From: Stichopus chloronotus | Taxonomy: Eukaryota; Echinodermata; Holothuroidea; Aspidochirotida; Stichopodidae | Reading direction: 5' to 3' | DNA length: 64,000 nt | NCBI GenBank assembly: GCA_021234535.1 | Contig: CM037843.1 | Location: 17,515,911-17,579,910, forward strand | Part shown: in pieces, positions 1 to 12,600 of the stretch | Numbering within the stretch: position 1 is the stretch's first letter | Layout: each line of letters begins with the position of its first letter | Position numbers and translations under genes: made by a program | Notes under the pieces: generated by a model | The model's input: only the letters and a program-made list of their open reading frames with translations | The model's database searches: none | What the model was told of the DNA's origin: nothing

Positions 1-1257
1 CTTTCAGTCTTTAAAAAAATCAAGCAGTCAAGGATTACCCCTTTAATGACTGAACATCAGTCATGGTGTGGTTTGTTTCCTTTATTTCAAATGTGGTCAA
101 TGACATTCAAGAACTTTGTCTCACTTTCTTATCCCTGTGTGTCAATCTTCGTTATAATGTTATCAGGGTGAATGGCACTTCAGCGACCTCTGTTCTGATC
201 TCCCTTCCACTCAGTGAACAAGAAAAAAAAAATATGGAAAATCATGAGAAAAAGAAAATCCTCCTCTCTGTATCTAACCAGTAGTTGTTCCATCATCTCC
301 TCATCTGTGCTTCCCTCTCACCACGAGTCTGGCCTCTGTGAACCCAATTTTCTAGAGAGACACTGCCCTCCTCTCTCTCCCCATATCTGTTTGTTGTCTT
401 TCCAAATAGAAGGTGAGTGGGGTTTCCTTACACCTGAAACCCCAGGGCCCCCAAAGGCACCTTACAGGTGCAGTCTCCAGAGATGAAATAAGAGATGGCG
501 TTTTATTTCTCTCCTTCCTTTCCAGTTTCCATATTTTGCCATCTTGTAAAAAAGTATGTTCACCCAGCAGGAGATGGCCCTACCTATAGATGTCAGCCTG
601 TGAAAAGTTACGATAGTTGAACCTCTCTGCTTTTCGAGTAAATAATTCTACAGAGGTTCAGCCATTGAAATCAACGTGATCTTCTCTCGGTGATCCAATT
701 TTGTGGCGGTGAGGTCATAAAGTTAATGAGGATTTCACAAAGGTGCAATCAACTTTGCAGCTCTGATCTTGATTCTGATTAGTGGAATATTCCAGACCAT
801 CCCGAACTACATGTCGCAAACGGAGCATATTGAATAATGACCATACAAGCCATTCACCCGTAAAAGCAACACCCACTAGGTCCACACAGATATTGAAATG
901 TCACCACATTTCTTAATAAATAATGTTCAAGACTGCTTCATGAATAGTTCATACTCTAGTCCTATTCTTTTGAAGTAGAGCTTCATCGTGGGAAACGCAA
1001 GGTCTTCTTGCAGCCTTAAAGTATTCCAAAATAAGCTGTACCCATGAATCCTGCAAAAATTTTGGGCTGAAACTGATTTCAAAGCCCATTTGTTATTTGT
1101 TGGAAGATGCCTCTTAGACCTATGAAAATCTACATTTTGTATTTTTTACATGATGAATGAATAAGTAAAGGAAAACACTTAAACACTCTCCAGCTTTATA
1201 ACTTTGTTTCAGTACAATGAAACAAAACAAGTAAAGGTATGTTACTTTTGTGACTTA

Positions 1258-1350
1258 TTGTAATGTTACCTATGTGACAGACAATATTATAAAGAAATAC
1301 ATAGGATATTCATGTAGTTGCACCTGGGTGATATCGCAAGTTCCCCATCG
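1258..1350 (+). repeat. Diverged interspersed repeat, copy 1
   Basis: The segment shares an ordered set of words with 2639-2735: TTGTAATGTT, then ATTATaAAGAAATAC, then ATATTCA, then a G/C-variant of TTGCACCTGGGTGAtATC. The two copies lie in the same orientation about 1.4 kb apart. They differ at many positions, so the duplication is old. No coding capacity is seen. Confidence 0.55.
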
Positions 1351-2638
1351 CTCAATGTACCATTTGAAGTAAATATTTCTGTAAAAATTCACAACTTCTG
1401 AACTAAACATGCTATTGAGATATGGTTTTGACCAATAAAGAGAGGAAGATATTCCTACTTTTTACAAAATATCAATATCCTTCAGTGGCCAATACTTTTC
1501 AGTACCCTTGACCATGAATTTGTCTATTGCATGAATGGGTTTGGATATTTTTAGACTCCCAGTTTCATGTTTGGCACCTGTTGAGTTAGGGTACAGTTTT
1601 TTTTTGCTTGGTAATTGCAAGCGCATTTACTGTAAGTAACATGTATGTTAATTTACTTTAACACGCCCTGAAGTTCCTTTCATAAACAAAAAGGGAGAGC
1701 AGTATCCATCTTTTCAGGTGTATAGTAGTTTCTTCAGATTGTCCAAAAATGCGTGATTATGATCAAAATATTTCAAATTCCATCAATTCTTGAATTTCTC
1801 ATCCAGGTTATTTTTGGGGTTGTTTGCAGATCAGTGAAGTGGACAAGTAGGACTTAAGTTCTTTGTCACAAGTTTGTTTGGCAGGAGGGGAAGAGAAAAA
1901 TCAAGGTCATCTTGCCAGAGGCTTGATGTAGCCTACTTCCATTTTCTTTACATTTGTTGTCATTTCTGTTCACCATTCTTCAACATTTAGCTTTTTCTGG
2001 CATGGGTTCTAGAAAAATAGCTAACAGCATTTTCCAGAATTTCTGCTTGTTGTCATTTCACCTGTTAGTAATGATTTCTTCAGTCTCTGCCCTATTTTCC
2101 CCCTTTGTACGGTGATTTACGCTTTCAAATTTATCGCCATATTCTACGCCATCGCTGAACATAATTGCATGCTGTCAGCAGAGTCATATGATTGCAAGTG
2201 CAAATGAAATAGCTTTCAAAAAGTAGGCTTCACAGTTGTCTTAGAAACTTGATAGATTGCTGATAATGTGGTTGGTTTTCTTTTTTCTTGTATCTGTTGC
2301 TAACTGATGCTGTTTTCTTTAAAGGAATATTTTACTGATAATTGAAGGGTTTTTATATGCTAGAGAAATAGGTTTCATAGCAGGCATTTCAAACTCCATG
2401 CCAATATCTTGTCCATAACACAAGATATTGTATGAAGAAAGACTTCTCTGATAAAGAAAGATTTTTAGTTGCCTCAAGGTTACCCAAATGTCATGTAACA
2501 GTGGCAAATTACTGCAAGAAGTCTTTGTTTTTCTTTGAAATTGAAGGCCTCATTTAACCTTCAAATTTGACACTAGTGAAAATTCGACTGGGTGCAGATT
2601 TTGCTTAAAATGTTGTGAAAATTAAGGTTTGTAATCAA

Positions 2639-2735
2639 GATTGTAATGTTTCTTTTAGGACCGTTAAGATTATTAAGAAATACAAATGATATTCAAGCAG
2701 TTGTGCCTGGGTGACATCACTTATTTCTCATACAG
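2639..2735 (+). repeat. Diverged interspersed repeat, copy 2
   Basis: This is the partner of the copy at 1258-1350 in the same orientation, sharing TTGTAATGTT, AAGAAATAC and TGCCTGGGTGACATC. The conservation is in blocks separated by unrelated bases, as expected for an old dispersed repeat rather than a recent local duplication. Confidence 0.55.
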
Positions 2736-3383
2736 GAGAGAAGATATAATTAGGAAGTTCTGTTTGCAGACTACTCCCAGGGAAAATTATGAGGATGATT
2801 TGGTTAAGTAGGCAACAGCAGTGCTGGGAAAAAAATTTATTTCCTGGGAGGGGAGTCTGCATTTTCCACAATTTCTTGTAATATCTCTATATAAAAGAGA
2901 AGTAAATTTCCTTCAAATGCCAACATTTCCCTCCAAATACCCAAATTTCCAAGGAAGAAGCCTCCCAGCTTCCTAACTTTTTTCCACCCATGGTAGGTAG
3001 TACCATCATGTAGTGTAAATGCTATTAATTCAGAGGGGAAATTTTTCTTCAATTTCTTGGCCATCTGTCAAACATAGGGGAACTTTTTCTTCAATTTCTT
3101 CAAATATCAAAAATCTTTGTGCTTGAGATTGACTCCATAGGTCACTTCTTTGGAAAATGGGAATGTTAAGATGAACAAGAACGAGAAAACTGTAAGGGAT
3201 GACTTTTCTTAGAACTCAAGTGTTTATGAGGTTGTGAAAGTGCTACTTCATTGGCATAACAAGTTAAACTCTGCCGATTTGCATTCAAAGTTTGAAGTAA
3301 ACATTTACTTTTTCTTCAATTTGTGACCTAAACCGAAAATTATTTCATTGTGTTTCTCGCCACCGTTTTTCAACTTTCTGTAG

Positions 3384-3583
3384 GACTCAACTGCTACAGT
3401 CTCCTAAAGTATGAAACTTTGGTCATGACGTTGGATGCTGTCGACTTCCTAGAGGCTCGGCTGATGTCCATCACAAGGCAGTATAGGGCACCAGACATAC
3501 AGAAGGACTTTCCCATCGTACAGTCACAGCTAAAAGAGGACTCTTGGAGAGAAAAACGTTACTCTGATAAAGAGTATGAATGA
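3384..3583 (+). CDS. MRPL4: Mitochondrial large ribosomal subunit protein uL4m, last coding exon
   Basis: This is the C-terminal exon of MRPL4 (uL4m), which binds 23S-type rRNA and helps line the exit tunnel of the mitochondrial large ribosomal subunit. A splice acceptor (pyrimidine tract ending CTGTAG) precedes 3384. The reading frame needs one base from the previous exon (phase 1) and then gives GLNCYSLLKYETLVMTLDAV, ending at a TGA at 3581-3583. The order Gly-Leu-Asn, Leu-Lys, Thr-Leu-Val-Thr-Leu, Phe-Leu-Glu is the family's conserved C-terminal block, known from vertebrate MRPL4. A lysine- and glutamate-rich tail ending KEYE follows and is not conserved. The upstream exons are outside the window or undetected. 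An AATAAA at 4844-4849 could be the poly(A) signal, but this is a guess. The call rests on recognition of the motif, not on a search. Confidence 0.8.
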
Positions 3584-6500
3584 GAAGATACCTGAGTGGT
3601 AGATAGTTGTAAGAAGAGGAGAACCTCAGTATGCTCTGAGTGGAATTTTTAAGGCCCCCAAAGGGTCTCTGAAGTCTGAAACTGTATCATGGAAGCAAAG
3701 GATGAAAAAGTGTGACCAGATTAGCAGTTTTTGTTAATCAGTGTTTGAATTGGTCAGCAGTCTTCCATTTTGATGAAGCAGTTGTTAAAGCAGACATTGC
3801 TCTGTGAATAAGGTGAAAATGAACACACTCAATATGTGCCATTGGCAAAGTGATGGCCTTGTATGATGGTGATGGTTGTAGAGTATAAACTATAATATTT
3901 CAACTTTACCTGGCGAATTAATAGTCTAGACTCCGAATTTAGCGAAAGAATGGATTCAGCTTACACCTCATCGTTTATTCAGCAAAATTTAAGGTCTTCA
4001 TTATTGTTTCTAGAAGTTTTTTTGGCCCCAATTGCACCCTTCCCCCCCCCCCCCTTGGATCTGCCAATACCTGCAAGTTTGTTCACAGTTTCGTTCTGAA
4101 CCAGCAATCTACCTTCCACTAAAGTATATGATGAAGCAAGTTCACTGACAACTTTATTGATATTTTCTTCAGAAATTTCCCTCACGAATTCAAAAGATTT
4201 TGTTTTCCAGATTTCCTTACTTTGATGACATCATATCAATAACGATATGCAATGATGCCAATTTCAGTGTGTCTCTTTTCTTCTGTGAGGCATTTTTTTA
4301 CTTTTCGCAGCAACAATGCATGTATCCATTCACACTTTGGTTTGCCCTCTGAACTGGGTTTTATGTAAAGAACTTAACACCCCCCCACACACACTCCATC
4401 AATGAACTCCACACTTAAATCACTATCTTTAATATTAACGTGACCTCTTTTGCTTCTTCTATGGGGCAACTTCTTTCCATTCCACTTGATATTCGCTCAA
4501 GTTGAAGCCACCAAAGAAATTGTTCAATTAAATACCTACAAATCCATCATGTGGTCCTATGTTTGTATGCACTGAACCTTTGCAAATTGATTATGAATTA
4601 CCCCCTCTGATAACAGTTATCAAGGTTTCTCTCAGCAGTTTTACTGCTGCCAAAATCCCCTTCAATCTGTGGAGAGACACTAACGGGGTGATTGTCCCAT
4701 GATCTCAAAATACCTCCCAAGACAATACTTAACCACATATGTGCTTTTTATTTCCGTTGATTGAGAAGTATAAGACAACAGTTTTGGAGGTCTGTCATTC
4801 TTGCCAGAGATCAAAAAAGCTGGGTCTTTCATACCCTACTTCAAATAAATTTTAGATACCGTTGTTTTGGGGATGCGATGACATTTAAATGTTGCATTTC
4901 ATTGAACAAGAGAAAACTTGATATTTTCAAACTGTAATGGCTTCCATGTCAAATCTAAAGTTATCAGACTGATAAGCCAGTTCATTTCCATTAGATTTTG
5001 CACTATGCTGATGTTTTCGAAAGTTTCTTCATGTGTACCAAGACAGAACATTCTTACATGGCACAATAAAGGAAATTTATTTAGAATACATTTGGGTTTA
5101 TTTGTCATTACTGTCATCATTTTGGATTCATTTTATAGTTTGACCAAATTCAAAAGTTTCATTTCCCTTTTGCTGATAAAACTTGGTAGGCAAGCTTGAA
5201 AAGAAATATCTAAGTCATGATATTCTCTAGAAAGTAGGTACTCATGATGAAATTTTGTCACAATAGGTAAGGAAATTGTATTTTTAGTTACCCTTGTGAC
5301 TCAAGTGATTCAATGAGAACACTATAACTACCCTCTGGCTGATCCAAGGAGGAAGGGGGGGGACAATGAGTGCCATTGCTTCACCAAGGGATGGACAGAA
5401 AAGCTATTCATAGAATTATACCTCTAAAAACAAATTTTATAGAAAAAAATGAAGTTTACAAAATTGTACACTTTCATTGCACCATCTGAAACAGAGGGCA
5501 TTCAGTTTGTAGAAATTTTTTTTTTCCAATGGAGAGGGGTATACCCCTCCACTTTGGATAAATCTTCCAAACAAAAAGACAAAGGAGAGGGAATACCCCT
5601 TCCCCTTACACCCCTCTCTCATATTACTGTAGCATGAGTTTGGTTTTGTGAAATCACTTTGAACCAGTTGCAGACCCGCAGTTCCTACTGGGCACTGAGA
5701 ACATTAACTAGAATGTATAGCTTTCAGTTCCAGGGATGGCCAGGTAGAGGTCCACCTCCGGGTTGTTGGTGGACCTCTGGCCCAGGGAAAAGGTTGTAAT
5801 GGGAAGGGGCACCCAGCTTGAAAATTTTTATAACACAAGAAATGTATACTCACAACATGGTAGCACATTTTGAGTGACTCGGTCGACACAACTGCAACCT
5901 GAATTTTGTGTTGTAAAGCATGTCACTGTTGGGATTTGTAATGTGGTGGTAAATTCGGGATTGCAATACTTTGTTTTTGTGACTTTCTAGAGAGATTTAT
6001 TTGTTTCTTTGGAAGTGCAGGTTTTTCAGAGGATTGGGCAAGTGTGGGTGATCAAACGCTGGTCAAATCCTCAATATGCAGTAACGTAAGTGGTCTAAGA
6101 GTGTTCCTTTTGAAGTATGTATAGGTTTTTCCTCACATACTTTCTGAGGCAAACTTTGGAAGTTGAGAACATGAAGGATCATTTGAGATACCAACATTCA
6201 AACTTAAGTCCCAACTGCTGCTTTCTTGTGGCACAAATTTTGTAAAATCTGAGTGTCTCACATAGTGATCCATACAATATAACTGCCACTCAAAAGTGAA
6301 AGAACTGTATGGGTGATGCCATTTGAAGATCTTGAAGTCAAGCGCTTGTGGACACAAATGACAAGGCAGGTATTTGTCATATCCCCTCCCTCCAAATTTG
6401 GGCAAAAACAGTGGAAAAATTAATGAGACAGCCAAGAGAAAAAAATTGTCTTTTTGGCATGCCATGCCTACCCTTGCAGAGCTTTGGAAGTACAATTTCT

Positions 6501-9500
6501 GGTGATGTGGGAGAAATTTTTATCAAAAACTTTCTGTTGAGCTCGGCACCAACCCATGCTGGTGCTTTGCTTAGTTTTCCACGATTCTCATTCTCCCTAG
6601 TCCAAAATCCTGGATGCCCCACTGTAGGGAAAGAGATAGCGCCTAGCGTATTTCCGTACCACACTGTAGCTCTTCAGCCCCCTTCCCATCTGGAAACATA
6701 GTGATGCCACTAGAGCCAGAATACAAAATGAGCATCAAAATTTGGGGAACTTGGTCCAAATATGAAAAGTCAGGCAAAAATCAGTCTAGCTCCCAGAAAT
6801 ATTGAGCCCACTTATCATGCTTATGCTCGCGAAACCTCATGGCATACAATAACTTTGCTTTATAAGTGGTATCATCTTTCAACCACTTTTACCTCTACTT
6901 TTTCACATTTTTCATGAGTGACATTTCAAGTTCTTTTCACCCACCCTCATGCCCTCTCTTCACTTTACAGTTTTGAAATACATCATCAAAGGTAGCAACA
7001 AATTTAGCAAAAAATGTTCGAAAGGGTGAATGTTTCCCATCATCTCAAATATGTAATATATGAAATATGGATCACAAATTGTTGACACTTTTTGAAGGAA
7101 CATAAGTGAATATTGGCCCTTAAATTTGATTTACTGGTTCTTAACGTATTTTGCAAGGTATTCACAGGGCAAGAAAAACAGAAAATCTGGAGGCAAACAT
7201 CTTTGTGGTACTTAAAATGTCCTTGTGACAAGTTCAAGATGGCTTCTTCTAGCAAGCGCTGGTAATTATCACAGAAGAAAGAACAGGACGAAGCATTATC
7301 ACAATCTGGCAGCACAGCTTAACTGCAAGATTCTTAGTCCTTGTAAAATTTGTAAAATTCAATATCGGTTGTCACAAGGTGATGAATGCATTGTACAGGT
7401 ACTCTTAAGGGAGAGAGAATGTCTCTGCAACTGCATCTCACAGAATCAGAATACTCTACCATCACCCCGGAAGGTGCTGTAACATCCAATTGAATTTCTT
7501 CAATTTCAATCCATCAATAAGTTTCTGTGTAAGTCATGTAAATGTCTGATGTTTGATACCATAATTAAAATTAGGTAACCGCTGGATCATCATGAGAAAA
7601 ATGCTGGAACATCACAAAGTCATCAAAACCCTCACCCTCCAACGAGAAAAGCAACTCATTTAGCCTCAGATGAAAGCAGATTTTCTTAAGGACTGTTTTT
7701 TTTTTTTTTGCCAGATGTTTGTAGAGGTGGACATTGTAGATCATGGCTTGCATATCAAGAGGTGATGGTGACTGACTTTTGTACCAGTTTGGCAACTGCG
7801 AGTCAGAGTGGCCAAGGCAGTTTGGTTCCTGCTGGGAAGGATATATGCATAACAAAAAGTACCAGCAGGCCACAGATTGCATGTTTCACTGTATTGATGA
7901 ACAGGGGACATACACCAAGAGCTTAAACACTTAATTTCTGTTGAATGGTTTGGGAAAAGGGAAAAAGCTTGTTTACATATAGGTAACATTTAGCTGTAGT
8001 CTGCTAATCCTGTAGCCTATGTATCCATAATGATTAAGGTTAAGGTACGTTTTCTTTTTTTGTTACATGGAGCAAAGAGCTCTTTTGTCACAGTGGAGCA
8101 AAGAGCCAGTGTACTACATTGATTTTATCGATGGATGCTTGCAAACACTACACATGATTGGGTTCAGTGCCGGTGAAATAAAAAAACAGTATACTCTGTT
8201 TTGCTCAGTAAATTACCTTCGCGCGGTTGCATTTCATATTTGTCTTTTGTATCAGTCATCAAATCTCCCCATATTGATGACATGTTTATGTAATGTCATA
8301 AACGTCACCAATATCAAGAGATTAGCAATGGCACAGATTCATCAATCTCTTCGGAAACATACAATGGGAGCATTAATTGCTCCAGCGACCTCCCAACAGA
8401 CCCACAACTTCACAAAACTCCTTTCAAATATCAATGGCGCTTGGAGAAATTTCAGAATGGTATTACTGAAAACATAAACACATTGAAACATGCAAGTATG
8501 TAGGTCAACAGTCACAGCAGCCATCCAGGGCGATACATACCAAATGACAAGGGCAACAAATAAAAACTCAATATAAGGAAGGCCAGGATGTACACACTGA
8601 AAAAACCCTTCACCTTTGGGAGTGAATCACAAGGTAGGCCTACATCTAGTGGTGACAGTACAAATCAAAGCACGGATGCTCATCATTTGGTGTATACCAA
8701 CATCTCATATGATCGAAAAATACTGGGAAATGTAGTTGGATTGAAGTGGGTGAAGAGGGTGGTTGACTGGAAAAATAATCTTGCAGATTCTCCTGGGGCA
8801 AACTCTGTTTGGTTAGGTAGCAGCTTGAGGTACACTTCTGATCACATCTGGGGTTAACCTGGATTCTGCAACCAACCCCCTCCTATATCCCAATCTAGCC
8901 ATTTTTTGCTCCATGACTGTAGCTTAGAGGCAGTTACTCATCACCCCAAGCAATATTTTTGGCTGGTGGAAAGAAAAACTCTCAGTTGGTTTTTGCTCTT
9001 TGATTGACAACAAATTTGCAAGATGCAGAGTAGCTTATATTACACAGCATACACCCATTGTTTTGATTACCCAAGGGGAAGTGTTTTTGAGACAGGCTGT
9101 GGGATGGACTAAATAAATGTTCGGAAGAATTGGAACTGTTTGGGGCAATAAGCATATTACTGAACGTAGTAATACATCACCTATGTTGGTATATATCTAC
9201 TATAGTTGTCCTGAAATAAAACACATTCAAGCTATCACTTTCACGAGTTCTACTGGCATTTACATCAACTTGTGATGCTCACAAGTGAACTCTGAAATGT
9301 TTCAATTAAAGCATGAAGTTAGCTAAAGAAGGCTATAACCTTGGCAGTGGAAAACCAAAAATGGAAGCAGTTTGTAATTGTTGATGAAAGTGAGGTATGG
9401 TTAGTTCAGGAAGTTGAAACAAAAAGAAAAATGACAACAGTGGCCTATTGTATATTTTTGCTAGCTTTATTGATCTATTCATACAAAACTGTTGAGGCAG

Positions 9501-10157
9501 CACGCCACTTCTTAACTGCCCCCCTCCCCCCCAGTTCCATGCCTCCCACAAGAATAGTGGTCAGCCTCCATTCTTATACTCTTGGTGACAAATGATATTG
9601 TGTATTCTTGCATATTTTCTGTAATTCAATAATTCTGATTGAAAAAATTTCTGAAAAAAATCTCATTAAATTTCATTTATGGCTACCCTCTCCCCATTGA
9701 ACAAAATGCAAACTTTTAGTAATGCTCTGCTCATGCCTCAAAACATTGGCATTTGATGTTTCTACCTCACCATAAAGTATTGGCAAGCAATATTGCTACT
9801 TGAGCACTTCATCAAGACTTTCTTTTTCCACCTTTTTAGGGAAGACATTTTCAAACGTTTACCTGTTCTGTGGATGGCATTTTAACTTTTTTTTTTTTGT
9901 CTTTGTCAGTAATTTAAAAACCTTCTGATTTCAATTTGAGATATTGCAAGCTGGATGTGATCGATTGATAATATTCTCTTACTCCACAAGCTGAGGCAGA
10001 AAAGTGGTAAATCAGAAAAACATGTCACAGTTCGACAGGGGATGATCCACTTGAAGGTATTATAAGATATAAAATTTCCCAACAATTCATCCATTTCCAT
10101 TGGGAAGAGCACCCCACAGCAACTCAAGGATAAATTTTTTCCATATGAGTGGATTTA
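3584..10157. other. Intergenic stretch with no supported gene
   Basis: This holds the 3' UTR of MRPL4 and then anonymous AT-rich DNA. Open frames here are all under 140 codons, lack recognisable domains and have no convincing splice sites. A 13-base C run sits at 4042-4054. I see no RNA gene and no mobile element with intact ends. Confidence 0.6.
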
Positions 10158-10238
10158 TTAGGAAAGAATCTCTGCCTTCAACAATGCGGCCTGCCTCTGC
10201 TCAACAGGCTCCAATTTCTCTTGGATAAGATCTCTATA
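10158..10238 (-). CDS. Possible terminal exon of an unrecognised minus-strand gene
   Basis: Reading on the minus strand, an AG at 10240-10239 is followed by an open frame of 26 codons (ends LLKAEILS) to TAA at 10160-10158. The TAA overlaps an AATAAA (10159-10154). The peptide is charged and helix-like. The polypyrimidine tract before the acceptor is weak and a second frame is also open, so this may be chance. It could be the end of the gene suggested by the segments at 12277-12336 and 12081-12178. I do not recognise the product. Confidence 0.15.
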   Translation of the reverse strand, partial: YRDLIQEKLEPVEQRQAALLKAEILS

Positions 10239-11081
10239 CTAACTGTATCCAATCCATCCTCCTGGTAGCAGGCGAGATGTTTGAATATTTTTGGGCAATT
10301 TAAATTGATGATATCAAAATAAATACATGATTACTTTCAAAGTTTAAGAAAGTCTCACAAAGCCAACAGTACAGGTCAGTATGTAAAAGTCAGACAATAT
10401 CGGCCCTTGGTTCTAATATGGAACACTTAAAAAGGCAACATACGTCAGACTGCATATCATTACCAAAGCACCCTTCATATGGTCACAAAGGAATTTAACA
10501 TATTCGAACACAAGCAGCGAAGATAAAATGAAGCCATAATAAAAGAGATGTACATTACACTGAAAGTGATCAACGTGATTAGGGATAAAATTAAGAAAAA
10601 GTGTCCCCAGTGAGAGAGAACATTTGTTTAGTCATTTCTCTCAAAGAAAAGTTTGCTTTTCAGGGAACATTGCCACAATGATAAGTTGTTTTTATAGGTA
10701 GTGCGGTGGTTATGAGGTGCAGTATATATAATATGATAATCTCAGTACATGCTACACATGAAGTAGTACATTTGCTTGAATGTTAAAAGGACTAAAATTT
10801 CAGATATAGATTGTCCACAAAAACAAGACAAAAAATCTGGCAGGAATGCTTCTAATGGTACAGCACATGATGAAGATACAAATGTATTACACTTACATAC
10901 CTAGTTAGCTTCTGTTGAGGAGAGCAGTGTGATAACAAATGAAAAACTAAATGTGTGGGGAGTTGTTGTCTCATCATTTTAGCATTCCTTTAGAGAACAA
11001 TGACATAAATGGTATCCAAATCATATGAAGTCCGGATTAATTGAGAAGAGGATTGTTTAGTTCTTTGACAGAGGTAACCAG

Positions 11082-12080
11082 AAAGCCAAAGGGCTTTGTG
11101 ATTCCTTGCCATATGGTGATATTATAACAAACATGAATTATCCAATAGACAAGTATGAGATCAACTACAGTTAGTGTTCTTGAAACACAATACTAATAAG
11201 CCTTTGACCCAAAATAACATTTCACCTCCTCTTAAAACATAAAGGTGCAAAAATTGATAGAAATCGTCTATTCAACATGGGCAATACACATACGTAGTAT
11301 GGATCCCTCACAATTAACCCTCTTGAGATTAAGTGTTTATTTTGACTACTAAACACTGAACTACTGAATATGAGTGATAGCCATGCAAAGGATTAGATCA
11401 CTCACAGTATCTCTGTTCCGAATACACGAATGAACGAATTAACATAATTTTGGCCCTTTGACCTCTGGTTACGCCAAATGACCTTTGACCTCCACCAAAT
11501 CAGTAGTTGTCACCTACTCAATATGGGCAATCCACATGCTAAATATGAGATGTCCCCCACTCCTACCCTTCCCAAGATACAGTGTTTACCTTAAGGTTTT
11601 TACAGTTTATCCTTGGTGACCTCAAATGACCTTGACCAAAAAAAAAGAGGAATCATCTACTCAGTATGATCAACCCACACACCAAGTATGACATCAGTCA
11701 CAGTTATCATTCTGAAGACATTGTGTTTGCAAGATTTTTACAGTTTGACCTCTAGTGACCTTAGAACTCAACCAAAAACAATAAAGATCATCTAGTCAGT
11801 ATGACCAACCAATACACCATGTATGACATCAGTCACAGTAACCCTTCTGGAGATACTGTGTTTACAAGTTTTTACAGTTAACTTCTGGTGACCTCAAATG
11901 ACCTTTGACTTTGACCAAAAACAAAAGCAATCATCTACTGAGTATGGCCAACTCATAAATCAAGTATGAGATCAGTCATAGTTACCCTTCTTGAGATATC
12001 GTGTTTACAAGAAATGTCACATACACATAAACACACACATCACCATCGCATAGATTCCTTCTGCCTTCAGCAAGGAATCA
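11082..12080 (+). repeat. Interspersed repeat with ~137-bp internal units and hairpin ends
   Basis: The element starts with a small hairpin (AAAGCC, loop, GGCTTT) followed by GATTCCTTGCC at 11100-11110. It ends with GATTCCTT/AAGGAATC hairpin arms at 12053-12060 and 12072-12079. Between them, units of roughly 130-140 bp repeat; the word TGTTTACAAG or a variant recurs near 11.59, 11.73, 11.86 and 12.00 kb. Each unit also carries a phrase like GACCTCAAATGACCTTTGAC followed by ACCAAAAACA. A perfect DR1 (TGACCTTTGACCT) lies at 11479-11491, and a CA-rich tract precedes the 3' hairpin. The same architecture occurs at 32979-35140. No protein is encoded. Confidence 0.8.
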
Positions 12081-12178
12081 ATAAATTGACCAAGCTGATA
12101 AACACTCATTAATGTTTGCAACATCGAAAATTCTGGAGAGGGCACCTGACATTCACACTCCATCAGATATAAGGATAC
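12081..12178 (-). CDS. Possible exon of an unrecognised minus-strand gene
   Basis: A good acceptor (ACATTTTCAG) ends at 12179 on the minus strand. It is followed by an open frame beginning VSLYLMECEC and running through MSVYQLGQF up to the border of the repeat at 12080. Phase 0 matches the donor of the segment at 12277-12336. I cannot see a strong donor: either CAG|GTGCCC inside the segment is used, or the frame runs into the repeat, whose terminal hairpin happens to stay open. The product is not recognised and the call is tentative. Confidence 0.25.
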
Positions 12179-12276
12179 CTGAAAATGTAAATTTCTGTTA
12201 GGTTTCAAGTTTGTTGTGTAGTCAAAATATGACATGCTGGTTTGAACGTTAATGTAACACCATGTATATTACATAC

Positions 12277-12336
12277 CGGCATGACAATGAAGTTGTTCGT
12301 AGATACATGCTGAATTTCGTCACACAGAACCTGATC
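12277..12336 (-). CDS. Possible 20-codon exon of an unrecognised minus-strand gene
   Basis: On the minus strand this 60-bp segment is bounded by a good acceptor (GATGATTTCAG) and a good donor (CCG|GTATGT). It is open in phase 0, reading DQVLCDEIQH and ending NFIVMP. It joins in phase to the segment at 12178-12081. It lies just past the SLC46 stop and poly(A) signals, so it would belong to a separate downstream gene or to an alternative 3' end. No family is recognised. Confidence 0.25.
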
Positions 12337-12399
12337 CTGAAATCATCAGTTGAGTGCAAGTACAAATACTAACACTTATAAAAACTCTTTGGAACTTCA

Positions 12400-12420
12400 T
12401 TTATTGGAACTTCATTTATT
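12400..12420 (-). terminator. Duplicated poly(A) signal of the SLC46-like gene
   Basis: Two AATAAA hexamers on the minus strand (12420-12415 and 12405-12400) lie about 150-165 bases after the TAA stop of the SLC46-like gene. They sit inside a 15-bp tandem duplication (GGAACTTCATTTATT twice). This spacing is usual for a short 3' UTR and supports transcript end formation here. Confidence 0.5.
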
Positions 12421-12568
12421 ATAATGGTGGAAAATACGCACTTTAATCTCAAGGCCGTCATATCAAGAGAGAGATAGAGCGAGAAAGGTTATGCAAACAG
12501 AATAACAATGATTGTTTTGAACGAACAAAGAAAGTTCTCTGGAATCATGTAACAACAGAGAATGGCCC

Positions 12569-12600
12569 TTATAGGCAGCCTTCCTCTGTAATGGCTGGAT
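12569..12600 (-). CDS. SLC46: SLC46-like transporter, exon 7 (C-terminal tail and stop)
   Basis: Acceptor TTTTCTTTCAG ends at 12601. With one base from exon 6 the frame gives D-PAITEEGCL and stops at TAA (12571-12569). The exon therefore encodes only the last ten residues, continuing the acidic cytosolic tail begun in exon 6. If exon 6 were not spliced, it would instead end at its own TGA four bases beyond the donor, so a short alternative C-terminus is possible. Poly(A) signals follow at 12420-12400. Confidence 0.6.

Larger units (their letters stand above)
1..3383 (+). other. Upstream of the MRPL4 last exon: intron sequence and old repeats
   Basis: No coding exon could be supported here. 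The stretch lies 5' of the MRPL4 terminal exon and must contain at least the end of the preceding intron, which closes with a pyrimidine-rich tract and a TAG acceptor at 3381-3383. I looked for the preceding MRPL4 exon (the region before the conserved GLN motif) and did not find it, so the last intron is probably longer than 3.3 kb. The only structure seen is a diverged direct repeat pair near 1.3 and 2.7 kb. Confidence 0.5.

Noticed and set aside
6133..6701. Overlapping open frames of 95-120 codons on both strands
   Set aside because: Frames on opposite strands overlap each other, composition is not protein-like, and no start context or exon signals stand out.
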